DNA of 39,198 bases, taken from NCBI RefSeq assembly GCF_001667945.1, contig NZ_LZJK01000127.1, positions 1-39,198 on the forward strand. The letters are read 5' to 3'. This DNA is from Mycolicibacter sinensis (lineage in GTDB: Bacteria > Actinomycetota > Actinomycetes > Mycobacteriales > Mycobacteriaceae). Below, piece by piece: positions 10,676-23,709 of this stretch. Below the pieces are notes generated by a model. The model saw only the letters and a program-made list of their open reading frames with translations, was not told the DNA's origin and ran no database searches. The stretch's first letter is position 1, and the number at the start of each line of letters is the position of its first letter. The position numbers were made by a program, and so were the translations under genes.

Positions 10676-11854
10676 CTACCGCGCGTCGTAGGGGCTGTCT
10701 TCCAGGCCCTCATCGCGACGCAACAGCGGGATGAGCGTAACGACAATCGCGATGAGCATCGCACCCAGCATCACCGCCCCGGTGTAGCGCGGGTCGAAGA
10801 AGATGGTGCCGGCGGTTCCGAACGCGACGATCGCCACCCACAAGTAGATCAACAACACCACCCGGCGGTGCGAGTGGCCGATCTGCAGCAGCCGGTGGTG
10901 CAGGTGCATCTTGTCGGGGCTGAACGGGCTGCGGCCGGCTCGGGTGCGCCTGATGATCGCCAGCAGCATGTCCAGTGCGGGCACACACACCACGGCGGCG
11001 ACCAGCAGGAAGGGCGACAGCAGTGCGAAGACGTCGCGGGCGCCGTAGGCGCTCTGCGAGATCGGCCCCGCGGCGGTCGTGGAGGCGGCGGCCAGCATCA
11101 ACCCGATCAGCATCGACCCGGAGTCGCCCATGAAGATCTTGGCCGGGTGGAAGTTGTGCGGCAGGAAGCCCAGACAGGCCCCGGCCAGCACCACCGAGAT
11201 CAGCGCCGGCGGGTAGAACAGCACGTCGCCGCCGTGATCGGAGAGCAGGCCGACCGAGAACATGCAGATCGCCAGCGCGGTGATCAGGCCGAGGCCGGCC
11301 GCAAGCCCGTCGAGGCCGTCGACGAAGTTCATCGCGTTGACCACCGACACGGTCAGCGCCAACGTGAGCAGGATCGACGACACCTGATCGAGCACCACCG
11401 TGCCGACCCCGCCGATCGGGATGTAGAGCACACTCCAGGCCACCCCCATGGTGACCAGCACGCTGGCCGCGGTGATCTGGCCGGCGAACTTGGTCAGTGC
11501 ATCCAGGCCCCACTTGTCGTCGAGCAGGCCGATGCCCATGATCACCCCGCCGGCCAGCACCACCGCCGGCATGCCGGTGGAGTAGACGAAGCCGCGGGTG
11601 AGTGCGGGCAGCTGGGACGCCAGGAAGATCGCGGCGACGACGCCGACGTACATCGCCAACCCGCCCATCCGCGGGGTCGGCTGCACATGGACGTCGCGTT
11701 CCCGCGGGTAGGCGACCGCCCCGAACCGGGTGGCCAGCCAGCGGACCGGCCCGGTGCTGAAGTAGGTGATGATCGCAGCGGTCAACCCGACCAGCGCGAG
11801 CTCGCGCAGCGGCACGCCGGCACCACGATCGGCCAGGGCGAGCAGGCTGGTCAC
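10676..11854 (-). CDS. wecA: Decaprenyl-phosphate GlcNAc-1-phosphate transferase WecA
   Basis: WecA links GlcNAc-1-P to decaprenyl phosphate, the first step of the arabinogalactan linker unit of the mycobacterial wall. The 392-aa membrane protein has about 10-11 helices. It carries the polyprenyl-phosphate HexNAc transferase motifs TPRMGGLAMYVG (near residue 60), NAMNFVDGLDGLAAGLG with the catalytic Asp pair, FMGDSGSMLIG and the C-terminal DKMHLHHRLLQIGHSHRR. The GTG at 11854 overlaps the sua5 stop by 4 bp (GTGA) and gives a protein that begins like Rv1302 from LLALADRGAGVPLRELAL. The longer open frame upstream overlaps sua5 and is low-complexity. Confidence 0.95.
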   Translation of the reverse strand: MTSLLALADRGAGVPLRELALVGLTAAIITYFSTGPVRWLATRFGAVAYPRERDVHVQPTPRMGGLAMYVGVVAAIFLASQLPALTRGFVYSTGMPAVVLAGGVIMGIGLLDDKWGLDALTKFAGQITAASVLVTMGVAWSVLYIPIGGVGTVVLDQVSSILLTLALTVSVVNAMNFVDGLDGLAAGLGLITALAICMFSVGLLSDHGGDVLFYPPALISVVLAGACLGFLPHNFHPAKIFMGDSGSMLIGLMLAAASTTAAGPISQSAYGARDVFALLSPFLLVAAVVCVPALDMLLAIIRRTRAGRSPFSPDKMHLHHRLLQIGHSHRRVVLLIYLWVAIVAFGTAGTIFFDPRYTGAVMLGAMLIAIVVTLIPLLRRDEGLEDSPYDAR

Positions 11855-12510
11855 GGCGTCTCCGTCAGCGCTGCCGGGTCCAGCCCCAGCACCGCCCCGA
11901 TCTGCTCGGCCGAGATCGGCCCGCTCCGGACGATGCGCGGGGCGGGACCGGTCAGATCGACGATCGTCGAGGCCTCCCCCTGCTCGGCCGGACCAGCGTC
12001 GAGGTAGACGTCGACGGCGTCGCCGAGTTGGCGGCGTGCCTCCGCGGCGTCGACGGCCGCTGCGCTGCCGGAGACGTTGGCGCTCGACACCGCCATCGGG
12101 CCCACGGCCTGGAGTACCTCGAGGGCCACCGGGTGCAGCGGCATGCGCACCATGACCGTGCCGCGGGCTTCGCCCAGGTCCCATTGCAGGGACGGCGCCT
12201 GGGTGACGATCAGGCTGATGGCTCCCGGCCAGAACGCCCGGATCAGCTCGCGGGCGGTGTCGGGCACCACCAGGGCCAGCCCGTCGATGGAGTTCCACGA
12301 CCCGACCAGCACCCCCACCGGCATGTCGCGGCCGCGCCTTTTGGCTGCCAGGAGCGCGGTCACCCCGGCGACGTTGAACGCATCAGCGCCGATGCCGTAG
12401 ACGGTGTCGGTGGGCAGCACCGCCAATCGGCCGCCGCGAACCGCGTCGATCGCCGCCGCGATCCCCGCTGCACGCTGCTCGACATCGGCGCAGTCGAAAA
12501 CCTCTGTCAT
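11851..12510 (-). CDS. sua5: L-threonylcarbamoyladenylate synthase (Sua5/YrdC family)
   Basis: The 219-aa YrdC-domain protein makes threonylcarbamoyl-AMP from threonine, bicarbonate and ATP for the t6A37 modification of tRNAs reading ANN codons. Conserved segments are GGRLAVLPTDTVYGIGADAF (about residues 26-45), the KRRGRD basic loop and PMAVSSANVSGSAA. It matches Rv1301 in length and place. Start ATG overlaps the prmC stop by 4 bp; the stop overlaps the wecA GTG. It lacks the extra C-terminal domain of long Sua5 proteins, so it is the short TsaC type. Confidence 0.93.
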   Translation of the reverse strand: MTEVFDCADVEQRAAGIAAAIDAVRGGRLAVLPTDTVYGIGADAFNVAGVTALLAAKRRGRDMPVGVLVGSWNSIDGLALVVPDTARELIRAFWPGAISLIVTQAPSLQWDLGEARGTVMVRMPLHPVALEVLQAVGPMAVSSANVSGSAAAVDAAEARRQLGDAVDVYLDAGPAEQGEASTIVDLTGPAPRIVRSGPISAEQIGAVLGLDPAALTETP

Positions 12511-13360
12511 GGTTGATCGTTCCTGACTGCCGTCACGAATCGGGGCCGTCCGGCCAGGTCCGATCGGGACACCACGTCGTCGAAGGACCCGGTGCCGCGC
12601 ACGGTTTCGACGGTGGGCGCCGCGGTGGTGTCGTCGTGTTCGACGGCGAACAACCCGCCGGGGCGCAGCAGGCGCGCAGCCAACGCAGCCAGCGGGGTGA
12701 TCACCGCCATGCCATCCGGGCCGCCGAACAGCGCATGCGCCGGGTCATGCTGGCCCACTTCGGGATCCAGCTCGGCGCCGTCGGGGATGTAGGGCGGGTT
12801 GGCCACCAGCAGGTCGACCCGGCCGTCCAGCTCTGAGAGCAGACCAGGCTCAGTGACATCGGCGCGGATCACTTCCACCGACGTGGTCGCGCAGTTGCGA
12901 CGCGCGTAGCCCAGCGCGGTTTCGGAGTCGTCGACGGCGAGCACTCGGGCGCCGGGAATACTGTGGGCCAATGCGATCGCCAGGGCACCGGAACCGGTGC
13001 AGGCGTCGACGATCACCGGCGAACCAGGAAGCTCTTGTCGCTCAAGTTGTTTCAAGGACCATTCGAGCATGGCTTCGGTCTCCGGTCGCGGAATGAACAC
13101 CCCGGAGCCGACGTGCAGCGTCACCGGACCGAACGCCGCGGTCCCGATCAGATGCTGGAGCGGGATCCGGGATCGGCGAGCGGCCACTAATTCCCGGTAG
13201 CGCCCGAAGAAGACGTCGCCGGGGGGATCCAGCAGCACCAGGCGGCCGCGGTCGACGCCGGCCACGTGGGCGGCGAGCTCTTCGGCGTCGAAGCGGGCCG
13301 AGTCGATTCCGGCATCGGCGAAGACGGCAGTTGCGGAGTCGATCGCGTCCCGGAGTGCGC

Positions 13361-13364
<4 letters not shown>
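12507..13364 (-). CDS. prmC: Release factor glutamine N5-methyltransferase PrmC (HemK)
   Basis: The 285-aa SAM-dependent enzyme methylates the Gln of the GGQ motif of release factors. Seen here are the N-terminal helical domain, the PRPETE motif (residues 92-97), the SAM-binding [17 protein letters not shown] (117-133) and the substrate-binding NPPY at 189-192. It is translationally coupled to its own substrate gene prfA upstream (4-bp overlap) and to sua5 downstream. This corresponds to Rv1300. Confidence 0.95.
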
Positions 13365-14437
<1,073 letters not shown>

Positions 14438-14509
14438 CTCACCTCCATCCCCGAACACAAGCCGACGCCCGGGCGACGTGCGGACACGTTCCGGGCGTCG
14501 GTGAGGACG

Positions 14510-14746
14510 CTACTTGTCGGCGGCTTCTGCGGCGCCGGTCTTGCGCTTGCCGTAGCGCTTCTCGAAGCGAGCGACCCGGCCGCCGCTGTCGAGAATCTTC
14601 TGCTTACCGGTGTAGAACGGGTGGCACTGCGAGCACACCTCGACCACGATGTGGCCGCTCTCCTTGGTGCTGCGGGTGGTGAAGCTGTTGCCGCAACCGC
14701 AGACCACGGTGGTCTCGACGTAGGCAGGGTGAATGCCAGATTTCAT
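14510..14746 (-). CDS. rpmE: 50S ribosomal protein bL31 (zinc-binding form)
   Basis: The 78-aa bL31 has the four Cys of the zinc-binding (C+) paralogue: VCGCGNSF and [15 protein letters not shown]. The zinc-free paralogue induced under zinc starvation would be encoded elsewhere. The basic C-terminus ([13 protein letters not shown]) binds rRNA. It stands between rho and prfA as in other actinobacteria and has its own predicted promoter. Confidence 0.97.
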   Translation of the reverse strand: MKSGIHPAYVETTVVCGCGNSFTTRSTKESGHIVVEVCSQCHPFYTGKQKILDSGGRVARFEKRYGKRKTGAAEAADK

Positions 14747-14820
14747 GATGTCCTCTTCGATCGTGGGTCGCCGGGTCGCCCGCCTGTGGGCTGGACGTGA
14801 ACCGGAACCCGAGGTGTTCG

Positions 14821-14849
14821 ATTATGCCAGCTGCGCTGTCCGCTCCCAA
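14821..14849 (-). promoter_or_regulatory. Predicted rpmE promoter
   Basis: On the minus strand TTGGGA (14849-14844), a 17-bp spacer and CATAAT (14826-14821) form a good sigma-A-type promoter in the 149-bp gap between rho and rpmE. The expected start near 14814 gives a leader of about 68 nt. It would also serve prfA-prmC-sua5-wecA. Confidence 0.6.
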
Positions 14850-14895
14850 AACGTCGGGACGGCCCGGTGCATTCCGGCTGCGGTCCGCCAGCAGG

Positions 14896-16845
14896 TCAGT
14901 CGTTGTCCATGCCCGGCGTGGTCTTGGAGACCTGGACCAGGAACTCGTAGTTGTTCTTGGTCTTGCGCAGCTGACTCATCAGCAAGTCGATCGCCTGATG
15001 CGAGTCCAGCCCCGAGAGCAGCCGGCGCAGCTTGTGCACGATCGCGAACTCATCCGGCGAGAGCAGCAGCTCGTCCTTGCGGGTGCCGGAGGGATTGACG
15101 TCGACGGCCGGGAACACCCGACGCTCGGCGATCTTGCGGTCCAGCTTGAGCTCGGCGTTGCCGGTGCCCTTGAACTCCTCGAAGATCACCGTGTCACCGG
15201 TGGACCCGGTCTCCACCATCGCGGTGGCGATGATGGTCAGCGAGCCGCCGTCCTCGATGTTGCGGGCCGCGCCCAGGAACCGCTTGGGCGGGTACAGCGC
15301 GGTGGAGTCCACACCACCGGAGAGGATGCGGCCCGACGCCGGGGAGGCGTTGTTGTAGGCGCGCCCCAGCCGGGTGATCGAGTCCAGCAGCACCACGACG
15401 TCCTTGCCCTGCTCGACCAGGCGCTTGGCCCGCTCGATGGCCAGCTCGGCAGCCTGAGTGTGGTCCGACGGCGGCCGGTCGAAGGTGGAGGCGATGACCT
15501 CCCCCTTGACCGAGCGCTGCATGTCGGTGACTTCCTCGGGCCGTTCGTCGACCAGCACCACCATCAGGTGGCACTCCGGGTTGTTGCGGGTGATCGCGTT
15601 GGCGATGTCCTGCATGATCGTGGTCTTACCGGCCTTGGGCGGTGACACGATCAGCGCGCGCTGCCCCTTGCCGATCGGCATGATCAGGTCGATGACGCGG
15701 GTGGTCAGCTTCTCGGTCGAGGTCTCCAGCCGCAGCCGCTGGTTGGGGTACAGCGGGGTCAGCTTGGAGAACTCGGGACGCTTCTTGGCGTCCTCGACGG
15801 GTCCGCCGTTGACGGAGTCCAACCGCACCAGCGGGTTGAACTTCTGCCGCTGGTTGGGCTGCTCGCCATCGCGGGGCACCCGCACCGCACCGGTCACCGC
15901 GTCACCGCGGCGCAGCCCGTTCTTGCGGACCATGTTCATCGACACGTAGACGTCGTTGGGGCCGGCCAGGTAGCCGGAGGTGCGCACGAACGCGTAGTTG
16001 TCCAGCACGTCGAGGATGCCGGCCACCGGCTGCACCACGTCGTCCTCGCGCAGTTCGGTGTCGCCGCCCTCACCGCCGCGTTCGCCACGGCGGCGCCGGT
16101 CGCGGAACCGCCGGCCGCGCCGGCCCCCGCGCCCGTCGTCGTCATCGGAACTCTGCTGCCCGCCCTGCTGGCCGCGGTTCTGCTCCCCGCCCTGGTCTCC
16201 GCCCTTGGCCTGAGCCGATTCCTCGGACTTGGCGCCGTCGCGACGGCCCTGCTCGGCTTTCTCGTCGGGCTTGTCGGGCTTGTCCTGTTTGTCCTGCTTG
16301 CGAGCCTCACCCTTGTCCTGCTCGCCGGCATCGGCGGCCGGCGCACCGGTCTCCCGGCGGGCGCTACGCCGTTCGCGGCGAGGCGGTGCGTCGGTGGCTT
16401 CGCCCTCGGTGGCTTCGGCCCGCGCGGGCTCGGCTTGAGCGGGCTCGGCCTGGGCGGGCTCGGCGCCGTTTGCCGCGGGCGTCTCGGCGTTCGGAGCATC
16501 GGCTTGCGCGGCGCCGCCGTTGCCGCCGTTGCCGCCGGCTTCGCGGATCGCAGCGATCAGCTCGCTCTTGCGCATCCCGGAGGAGCCTTTGACGCCGACG
16601 CGGTTGGCCAGCGCCCGCAGCTCGGGCAGCACCATCGCCGACAACTCCGGCATGGTTGTCGCGGCACCGTTCTCAGGCGCGGCGACGGGGGCTGACGCCG
16701 AGGTGGCGGGCGCCGCAGTGACGTCGCTGCCAGCATTGGTGGGCGCCAAAGCGCCTTGGCTCGGGGTCTCGAGAGCGCTCGGGGGGGTCGACAGCGAATC
16801 CTGTCCGGCGCCGCCTTCAGCCGTGAAGAGGTCCGTTTCGGTCAC
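14896..16845 (-). CDS. rho: Transcription termination factor Rho with long N-terminal insertion
   Basis: Rho is a hexameric RNA-dependent ATPase that ends transcription. The 649-aa product has a Rho_N SAP-like helix bundle at about 70-103 (MVLPELRALANRVGVKG). A disordered, repeat-rich insertion follows at about 104-262: AEPAQ repeats, then KQDKQDKPDKPDEK, then an Arg-rich GRRGRRFRDRRRRGERGG. Next come the primary RNA-binding domain from about 268 and the ATPase core with Walker A SPPKAGKT at 401-408. The Q- and R-loop region (NNASPASGRILSGGVDS) is intact. I chose GTG at 16845 (VTETDLFTA), preceded by AAAGGAAA. It is about 47 aa longer than H37Rv Rho, all in the insertion. Confidence 0.96.
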   Translation of the reverse strand: MTETDLFTAEGGAGQDSLSTPPSALETPSQGALAPTNAGSDVTAAPATSASAPVAAPENGAATTMPELSAMVLPELRALANRVGVKGSSGMRKSELIAAIREAGGNGGNGGAAQADAPNAETPAANGAEPAQAEPAQAEPARAEATEGEATDAPPRRERRSARRETGAPAADAGEQDKGEARKQDKQDKPDKPDEKAEQGRRDGAKSEESAQAKGGDQGGEQNRGQQGGQQSSDDDDGRGGRRGRRFRDRRRRGERGGEGGDTELREDDVVQPVAGILDVLDNYAFVRTSGYLAGPNDVYVSMNMVRKNGLRRGDAVTGAVRVPRDGEQPNQRQKFNPLVRLDSVNGGPVEDAKKRPEFSKLTPLYPNQRLRLETSTEKLTTRVIDLIMPIGKGQRALIVSPPKAGKTTIMQDIANAITRNNPECHLMVVLVDERPEEVTDMQRSVKGEVIASTFDRPPSDHTQAAELAIERAKRLVEQGKDVVVLLDSITRLGRAYNNASPASGRILSGGVDSTALYPPKRFLGAARNIEDGGSLTIIATAMVETGSTGDTVIFEEFKGTGNAELKLDRKIAERRVFPAVDVNPSGTRKDELLLSPDEFAIVHKLRRLLSGLDSHQAIDLLMSQLRKTKNNYEFLVQVSKTTPGMDND

Positions 16846-16919
16846 GGATTTCCTTTCTTCCCTCGTCGGTTTTGTCACGCGAGGGGTTGGGTGCATTCAG
16901 CGGAATCGCCGAGTGCTGT

Positions 16920-16976
16920 CACCGTCGACTGTTTAACGGTGATACCCGTATCGACGGCGTCAAATCGCAAGCCGTC
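16920..16976 (-). promoter_or_regulatory. Three tandem hairpins in the rho 5' leader
   Basis: The non-coding 262 bp between thrB and rho contain three adjacent inverted repeats in mRNA order: GACGGC/GCCGTC (16976-16971 with 16958-16953, 12-nt loop), GATAC/GTATC (16952-16941, 2-nt loop) and CACCGT/ACGGTG (16941-16920, 10-nt loop). They lie in the middle of the predicted 207-nt rho leader. Leader-mediated autoregulation of rho is known in enterobacteria; a similar role here is inference. Confidence 0.5.
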
Positions 16977-17058
16977 AGCTACGGGAAGAATTTAGTGGCA
17001 TCCCAGTGACATCGCAGTCTGATCCAGGTGCTGATGCCGCGAATGCGGGACGGGACCG

Positions 17059-17087
17059 AGGATAGCCCGCTTCGGAGCCGGACGCAA
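17059..17087 (-). promoter_or_regulatory. Predicted rho promoter
   Basis: On the minus strand TTGCGT (17087-17082), a 17-bp spacer and TATCCT (17064-17059) give a credible promoter just after the thrB stop. The expected start near 17052 implies a long rho leader of about 207 nt. Confidence 0.5.
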
Positions 17088-17107
17088 CAGGTGGCGCGCG
17101 GCGTGCC

Positions 17108-19136
<2,029 letters not shown>

Positions 19137-19140
<4 letters not shown>

Positions 19141-20462
19141 TGGTCTGTTCCTTCCAATCGGAGCACGCTGGCGACCCGCTGGACGGCATCCAGTTCGGCC
19201 AGCGCCGCAACGGTTTTCGACAGCGCCGATTCAGCTGCCCGGTGGGTGACTACCACGATCCGGGCACCGACAAGTTGGCCCTCGTCGTCAGACACGCCTT
19301 CCTGGCGCACCTCGGCGATGCTCACCTCATGGGCGGCGAATTCGGCTGCCACCGTGGACAACACGCCCGGCTTGTCGGCGACGTCCATGCTGACGTAGTA
19401 GCGGGTCTGCACATCGCCGATCGGCGCGATGGCCAGTTGGGCGTACTTGGATTCGCGCGGTCCGCGCCCGCCCTGCACCCGGTTGCGGGCGGCCATCACC
19501 AGATCGCCCATGACCGCCGAGGCGGTCGGCGCACCGCCGGCGCCCTGCCCGTAGAACATCAGCCGGCCGGCCGCTTCGGCCTCGACCACCACCGCATTGA
19601 AGGCGCCGTTGACGGTGGCCAACGGATGCTCCAGCGGCACCAGCGCCGGGTAGACCCGGGCCGAAACCCGCTGTTGCCCATCGCGTGTGGTGATGCGTTC
19701 GCAGATGGCCAGCAGTTTGATCGTGCACCCCAGCGCGCGTGCCGCGGTGAAGTCCTCCGGGGTGATGTTGGTGATGCCCTCGCGGTAGACGTCGTCGGCG
19801 GTGACCCGGGTGTGGAAGGCGATCGAGGCGAGGATCGCGGCCTTGGCGGCTGCGTCGTAGCCCTCCACGTCGGCGGTGGGGTCGGCCTCGGCGTAGCCCA
19901 GTGCGCTCGCGTCGGCCAGGGCGCTGGTGTAGTCGGCGCCGGTGGAGTCCATTTCGGACAGGATGTAGTTGGTGGTGCCGTTGACGATGCCAGCCACCCG
20001 CAGCACGCTGTCGCCGGCCAGTGATTGCGTCAGCGGCCGGATCACCGGGATGGCGCCGGCGACGCTGGCCTCGAAGTACATGTCCACCCGGGCGGTCTCG
20101 GCGGCCTCGGCCAACTCGCCGGTGGAGCGCGACAGCAGGGCCTTGTTGGCCGTGACGACGGACTTGCCGTGGGTGATCGCCCCCAGGATCGCCTTGCGGG
20201 CGGGCTCGACCGGGCCCATCAACTCCACCACGATGTCGACGTCGCTGCGCGACACCAGGCTGTCGATGTCGTCGGTGAGCAACTCGACCGGCACGCCGCG
20301 ATCAGCCGCCACCCGGCGCACGCCGATGCCGCGCAGCACCAGCGGAGCACCGATCCGGGCGGCCAGGTCATCGGCGCTGGCCTCGAGGATGCGGACGACT
20401 TCACTGCCGACGTTGCCCAATCCGAGGACGGCGACGCCCACCGGACTTGCGGAATCGGACAC
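19137..20462 (-). CDS. thrA: Homoserine dehydrogenase
   Basis: The 441-aa enzyme reduces aspartate semialdehyde to homoserine, the branch point to threonine and methionine. An N-terminal Rossmann fold ([17 protein letters not shown]), the [11 protein letters not shown] catalytic-domain signature and a C-terminal ACT domain ([20 protein letters not shown]) are visible. The ACT domain is the usual site of threonine feedback inhibition. It is monofunctional: no aspartokinase domain. It follows lysA by 2 bp and overlaps thrC by 4 bp. Confidence 0.96.
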
Positions 20463-20464
20463 GC

Positions 20465-21883
20465 TTACCTCACCTCCAGGCTGATCAGGTCATCGACGGT
20501 TTCCCGGCGCAGCATAAGGCGAGCCTTCCCGTCCCGCACCGCCACCACCGCGGGACGGGTGAGCAGGTTGTACCGGCTCGACATCGAGTAGCAGTAGGCG
20601 CCGGTGGCGGCCACGGCAATCAGGTCGCCGGGAACCAGGTCCTCGGGTACCCAGGTGTCGCGGACGATGATGTCGCCGGTCTCGCAGTGCTTGCCGACGA
20701 TGCGCGCCGGCACCGGGCCGGCGTTTCCGGTCCGCGACACCAACCGCACGTCATAGTGCGCGTCATAGAGCGCCGGGCGGATGTTGTCGCTCATGCCGCC
20801 GTCGACGCTGACGTAGCGGCGGTGGGCGGTGGCGCTGATGTCGACATCTTTGACGGTGCCGACCTTATAGAGCGTGATGGTGCCCGGCCCGGCGATAGCG
20901 CGGCCGGGTTCGACTACCAGCTGCGGGGCGGGCAAGCCGACCGCCGCCGACTCGTCCCGCACGATCGCGGTCAGTTTGGACGCGAGCTCGGCCATCGGCG
21001 GCGGGTCGTCTTGCGGCAGATAAGAAATGCCCAGTCCCCCACCGAGATCGATGACCGACAGCTGGGCGGTCTTGTCGACACCGAACTCGGCGACCACGTC
21101 GCGCAGCAGGCCGATAACCCGGTGGGCGGCGATTTCGAAGCCGGCGACATCGAAAATCTGCGACCCGATGTGACTGTGCAGCCCGACCAGCCGCAGATGC
21201 TCGGTGGCGAAAACCTTTCTGATGGCCTCCATCGCTGCGCCGCTGGCCAGCGACAGCCCGAACTTCTGGTCTTCGTGGGCGGTGGAGATGAATTCGTGGG
21301 TGTGCGCCTCCACGCCGACGGTGACCCGCACCAGCACGTCCTGCATGATCCCGGCTTTCGCGGCCACCGCTTCGAGGCGGTCGACCTCGATCAGCGAGTC
21401 CAGCACGATGTGGCCTACGCCGGCGTTGACCGCGGTTTCCAGCTCCGCAACCGATTTGTTGTTGCCGTGCAAGGTGATCCGAGCCGCGGGGAAGCCGGCG
21501 TGCAGGGCGACGGCCAGCTCACCGCCGGTGGCGACGTCGAGGTTCAGGCCCTCCTGGTCGATCCAGCGGGCGATCTCGCTGCACAGGAAGGCTTTGGCGG
21601 CGTAGTGCACGTTGTCGCCGCCGCCGAACGCCTCGGCGATCTCGCGGCAGCGGCCCCGGAAGTCGTCCTCGTCGATGACGAACAGCGGGGTGCCGTACTG
21701 CTGCGCCAGGTCGGTGAGCTTCACCCCGGCGATGCTCACCTGGCCGTCGTCACCGCGAACGGTGTTGCGTGGCCACACGTTCGGGGCCAGCTCCAGCAGT
21801 TGCTGCGGGTTTTGCGGCCGCGGCGGCAGCCCGTCGTGGTGGATCTCCTCGGCGTGGCGCGGCCCGGCGGGGTGCACGTTCAC
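20465..21883 (-). CDS. lysA: Diaminopimelate decarboxylase
   Basis: LysA removes CO2 from meso-diaminopimelate to give lysine. The 472-aa type III PLP enzyme shows the Schiff-base lysine in [13 protein letters not shown] (K97), the [10 protein letters not shown] motif, GGGLGISY and the C-terminal CESGD-type loop ([14 protein letters not shown]). The GTG at 21883 overlaps the argS stop by 4 bp (GTGA). The first roughly 30 residues, [16 protein letters not shown] onward, precede the homologous [12 protein letters not shown], so the protein is longer at its N-terminus than the 447-aa H37Rv form. A start further upstream inside argS is unlikely. Confidence 0.93.
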   Translation of the reverse strand: MNVHPAGPRHAEEIHHDGLPPRPQNPQQLLELAPNVWPRNTVRGDDGQVSIAGVKLTDLAQQYGTPLFVIDEDDFRGRCREIAEAFGGGDNVHYAAKAFLCSEIARWIDQEGLNLDVATGGELAVALHAGFPAARITLHGNNKSVAELETAVNAGVGHIVLDSLIEVDRLEAVAAKAGIMQDVLVRVTVGVEAHTHEFISTAHEDQKFGLSLASGAAMEAIRKVFATEHLRLVGLHSHIGSQIFDVAGFEIAAHRVIGLLRDVVAEFGVDKTAQLSVIDLGGGLGISYLPQDDPPPMAELASKLTAIVRDESAAVGLPAPQLVVEPGRAIAGPGTITLYKVGTVKDVDISATAHRRYVSVDGGMSDNIRPALYDAHYDVRLVSRTGNAGPVPARIVGKHCETGDIIVRDTWVPEDLVPGDLIAVAATGAYCYSMSSRYNLLTRPAVVAVRDGKARLMLRRETVDDLISLEVR

Positions 21884-23526
21884 ATTCGCTCCGGTGCGCT
21901 CACGCCCAGGATGTCCAGACCGTTGGCGACGACCTGGCGGGTGGCCTGACACAGCGCCAGCCGCGCGGTGTGCAGCTCGCTGGGCTGCTCGTCGCCCTGG
22001 GGCAGCACCCGGCAGCTGTCGTAGAACCGGTGGTAGTCACCGGCGAGGTCTTCCAGATACCGGCATACCCGGTGCGGTTCGCGCAGCGCGGCAGCGGTTT
22101 TGAGCACCCGGGGGAACTCGCCCAGGCTGCGGATCAGCGCGCCTTCCTTGTCGTGGGTCAGCAACCCGAGGTTGGCGGTGTCGGGGCTCATGCCGAGCTC
22201 GGCGGCGTTGCGGGCCAGCGCCGAGAGCCGGGCATGCGCGTATTGCACGTAGTAGACCGGGTTTTCGTTGCTGGCCGAGGACCACAGCGCCAGGTCGATG
22301 TCGATCGGGGTGTCCACCGAGGAGCGGATCAGGCTGTAGCGGGCGGCGTCGACGCCGATGGCCTCGACCAGGTCGTCGAGGGTGATCACGGTGCCGGCCC
22401 GCTTGCTCATCTTGACCGGCTGGCCGTCGCGCACCAGGTTGACCATCTGGCCGATCAGCACCTCGACGGTCGCCGGGTCGTCGCCGAAGGCCGCCGCGGC
22501 GGCCTTGAGCCGGGCGATGTAGCCGTGGTGGTCGGCGCCGAGCATGTAGATGCACAGGTTGAAGCCGCGCTCGCGCTTGTCCAGGTAGTAGGCCAGGTCG
22601 CCGGCGATGTAGGCGGGTTTGCCGTCGCTCTTGATCACGACGCGGTCCTTGTCATCGCCGTAGGCGCTGGTGCGCAGCCAGGTGGCGCCGTCTTTTTCGT
22701 AGATGTTGCCGTTGGCGCGCAGCCGCTCGATGGCTTGGTCGACGCGGCCGGAGGTGTGCATCGAGTCTTCGTGGGTGTAGACGTCGAAGTCGGTGCCGAA
22801 CTCATGCAGCGACTCTTTGATGTGGGTGAACATCAGGTCCACACCGATCGAGCGGAACGTCTCCTGGGCATCGGGACTGTTCAGGGCGTTGGGGACCTTC
22901 GCCTGGATCTGTGCCGCGATGTCGGTGATGTAGGCCCCGGCGTAGCCGTCCTCGGGGGCCGGCTCGCCCTTGGCGGCGGCGATCAACGAGTTGGCGAAAC
23001 GGTCGATCTGGGCGCCGTGGTCGTTGAAGTAGTACTCGCGGGTGACCGCGGCCCCCTGGGTGGACAGCAACCGGCCCAGCGCGTCGCCGACCGCGGCCCA
23101 GCGGGTGCCGCCGATGTGGATGGGGCCGGTGGGGTTGGCCGAGACGAACTCCAGGTTGACGTTGAGGCCGTCGAACTCTTGGGAGTGGCCGTATTGTGCG
23201 CCGGCGTCGATGATGTTGGCCACGATGGTGCCCTGCGCCGAGGCGTCCAGGCGGACATTGACGAAGCCGGGGCCGGCGGTCTCGGCCGAGGCGATCCCGT
23301 CGGCTTGCGCCAGCGCATCGGCCAGCCAGCCGGCCAGCTCACGGGGGTTGACGCCGACCTTTTTGCCCAGCTGCAGGGCCAGATTGGTGGCGTAATCGCC
23401 GTGTTCGGGGTTGCGCGGCCGCTCGACGGTGACCGCCGCGGGCAGCGCGGCGGTGTCCAGGTCGTGCTCGGCCAGCACCGCGGCGGCGGTGGTCTTGAGC
23501 AATTCGGCCAGATCGGCGGGGGTCAC
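21880..23526 (-). CDS. argS: Arginyl-tRNA synthetase
   Basis: The 548-aa class I synthetase charges tRNA-Arg. The HIGH-type motif is in [19 protein letters not shown], the KMSKS-type motif in [12 protein letters not shown], and the C-terminal DALR anticodon-binding domain contains [16 protein letters not shown]. It heads the argS-lysA-thrA-thrC-thrB operon and is divergent from a tRNA-Arg gene 110 bp away. Start is GTG at 23526; a TAGGAT -10 is 8 bp upstream, so the mRNA is probably leaderless or nearly so. Confidence 0.96.
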   Translation of the reverse strand: MTPADLAELLKTTAAAVLAEHDLDTAALPAAVTVERPRNPEHGDYATNLALQLGKKVGVNPRELAGWLADALAQADGIASAETAGPGFVNVRLDASAQGTIVANIIDAGAQYGHSQEFDGLNVNLEFVSANPTGPIHIGGTRWAAVGDALGRLLSTQGAAVTREYYFNDHGAQIDRFANSLIAAAKGEPAPEDGYAGAYITDIAAQIQAKVPNALNSPDAQETFRSIGVDLMFTHIKESLHEFGTDFDVYTHEDSMHTSGRVDQAIERLRANGNIYEKDGATWLRTSAYGDDKDRVVIKSDGKPAYIAGDLAYYLDKRERGFNLCIYMLGADHHGYIARLKAAAAAFGDDPATVEVLIGQMVNLVRDGQPVKMSKRAGTVITLDDLVEAIGVDAARYSLIRSSVDTPIDIDLALWSSASNENPVYYVQYAHARLSALARNAAELGMSPDTANLGLLTHDKEGALIRSLGEFPRVLKTAAALREPHRVCRYLEDLAGDYHRFYDSCRVLPQGDEQPSELHTARLALCQATRQVVANGLDILGVSAPERM

Positions 23527-23534
23527 GGTGCCCC

Positions 23535-23540
23535 ATCCTA
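23535..23540 (-). promoter_or_regulatory. -10 element of the argS operon
   Basis: TAGGAT on the minus strand ends 8 bp before the argS GTG, which predicts transcription starting at or within a base or two of the start codon. No convincing -35 is visible. Confidence 0.4.
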
Positions 23541-23636
23541 GAGTCTTCCGTGGTCAGGACCCGAATCCGTCCGGTTCATCGGCTCCGGCTTTCATGCGCT
23601 AGTCTGTCAAAGCCCACATGGCGCCGTAGTACGTGC

Positions 23637-23709
23637 GCCCCCGTAGCTCAGGGGATAGAGCGTCTGCCTCCGGAGCAGAAGGCCGCAGGTTCGAATCCTG
23701 CCGGGGGCA
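23637..23709 (+). tRNA. tRNA-Arg (anticodon CCG)
   Basis: The 73-nt cloverleaf has acceptor arms GCCCCCG and CGGGGGC, a D arm AGCTCAGGGGATAGAGC, an anticodon arm TCTGC-CTCCGGA-GCAGA with CCG at 34-36 (reading CGG), and a T arm with GGTTCGAATCC. The discriminator base is A and CCA is not encoded. A TAGTCT hexamer at 23600-23605 may be its -10. tRNA-Arg genes are common phage and element integration sites, and decayed DNA follows on its 3' side. Confidence 0.97.

Noticed and set aside
10670..12007. Plus-strand open frame opposite wecA
   Set aside because: His/Gln/Arg-rich shadow of a well conserved membrane protein gene.
21769..23541. Plus-strand open frame opposite argS
   Set aside because: Val/Gly/Asp-rich shadow frame; argS is certain on the other strand.
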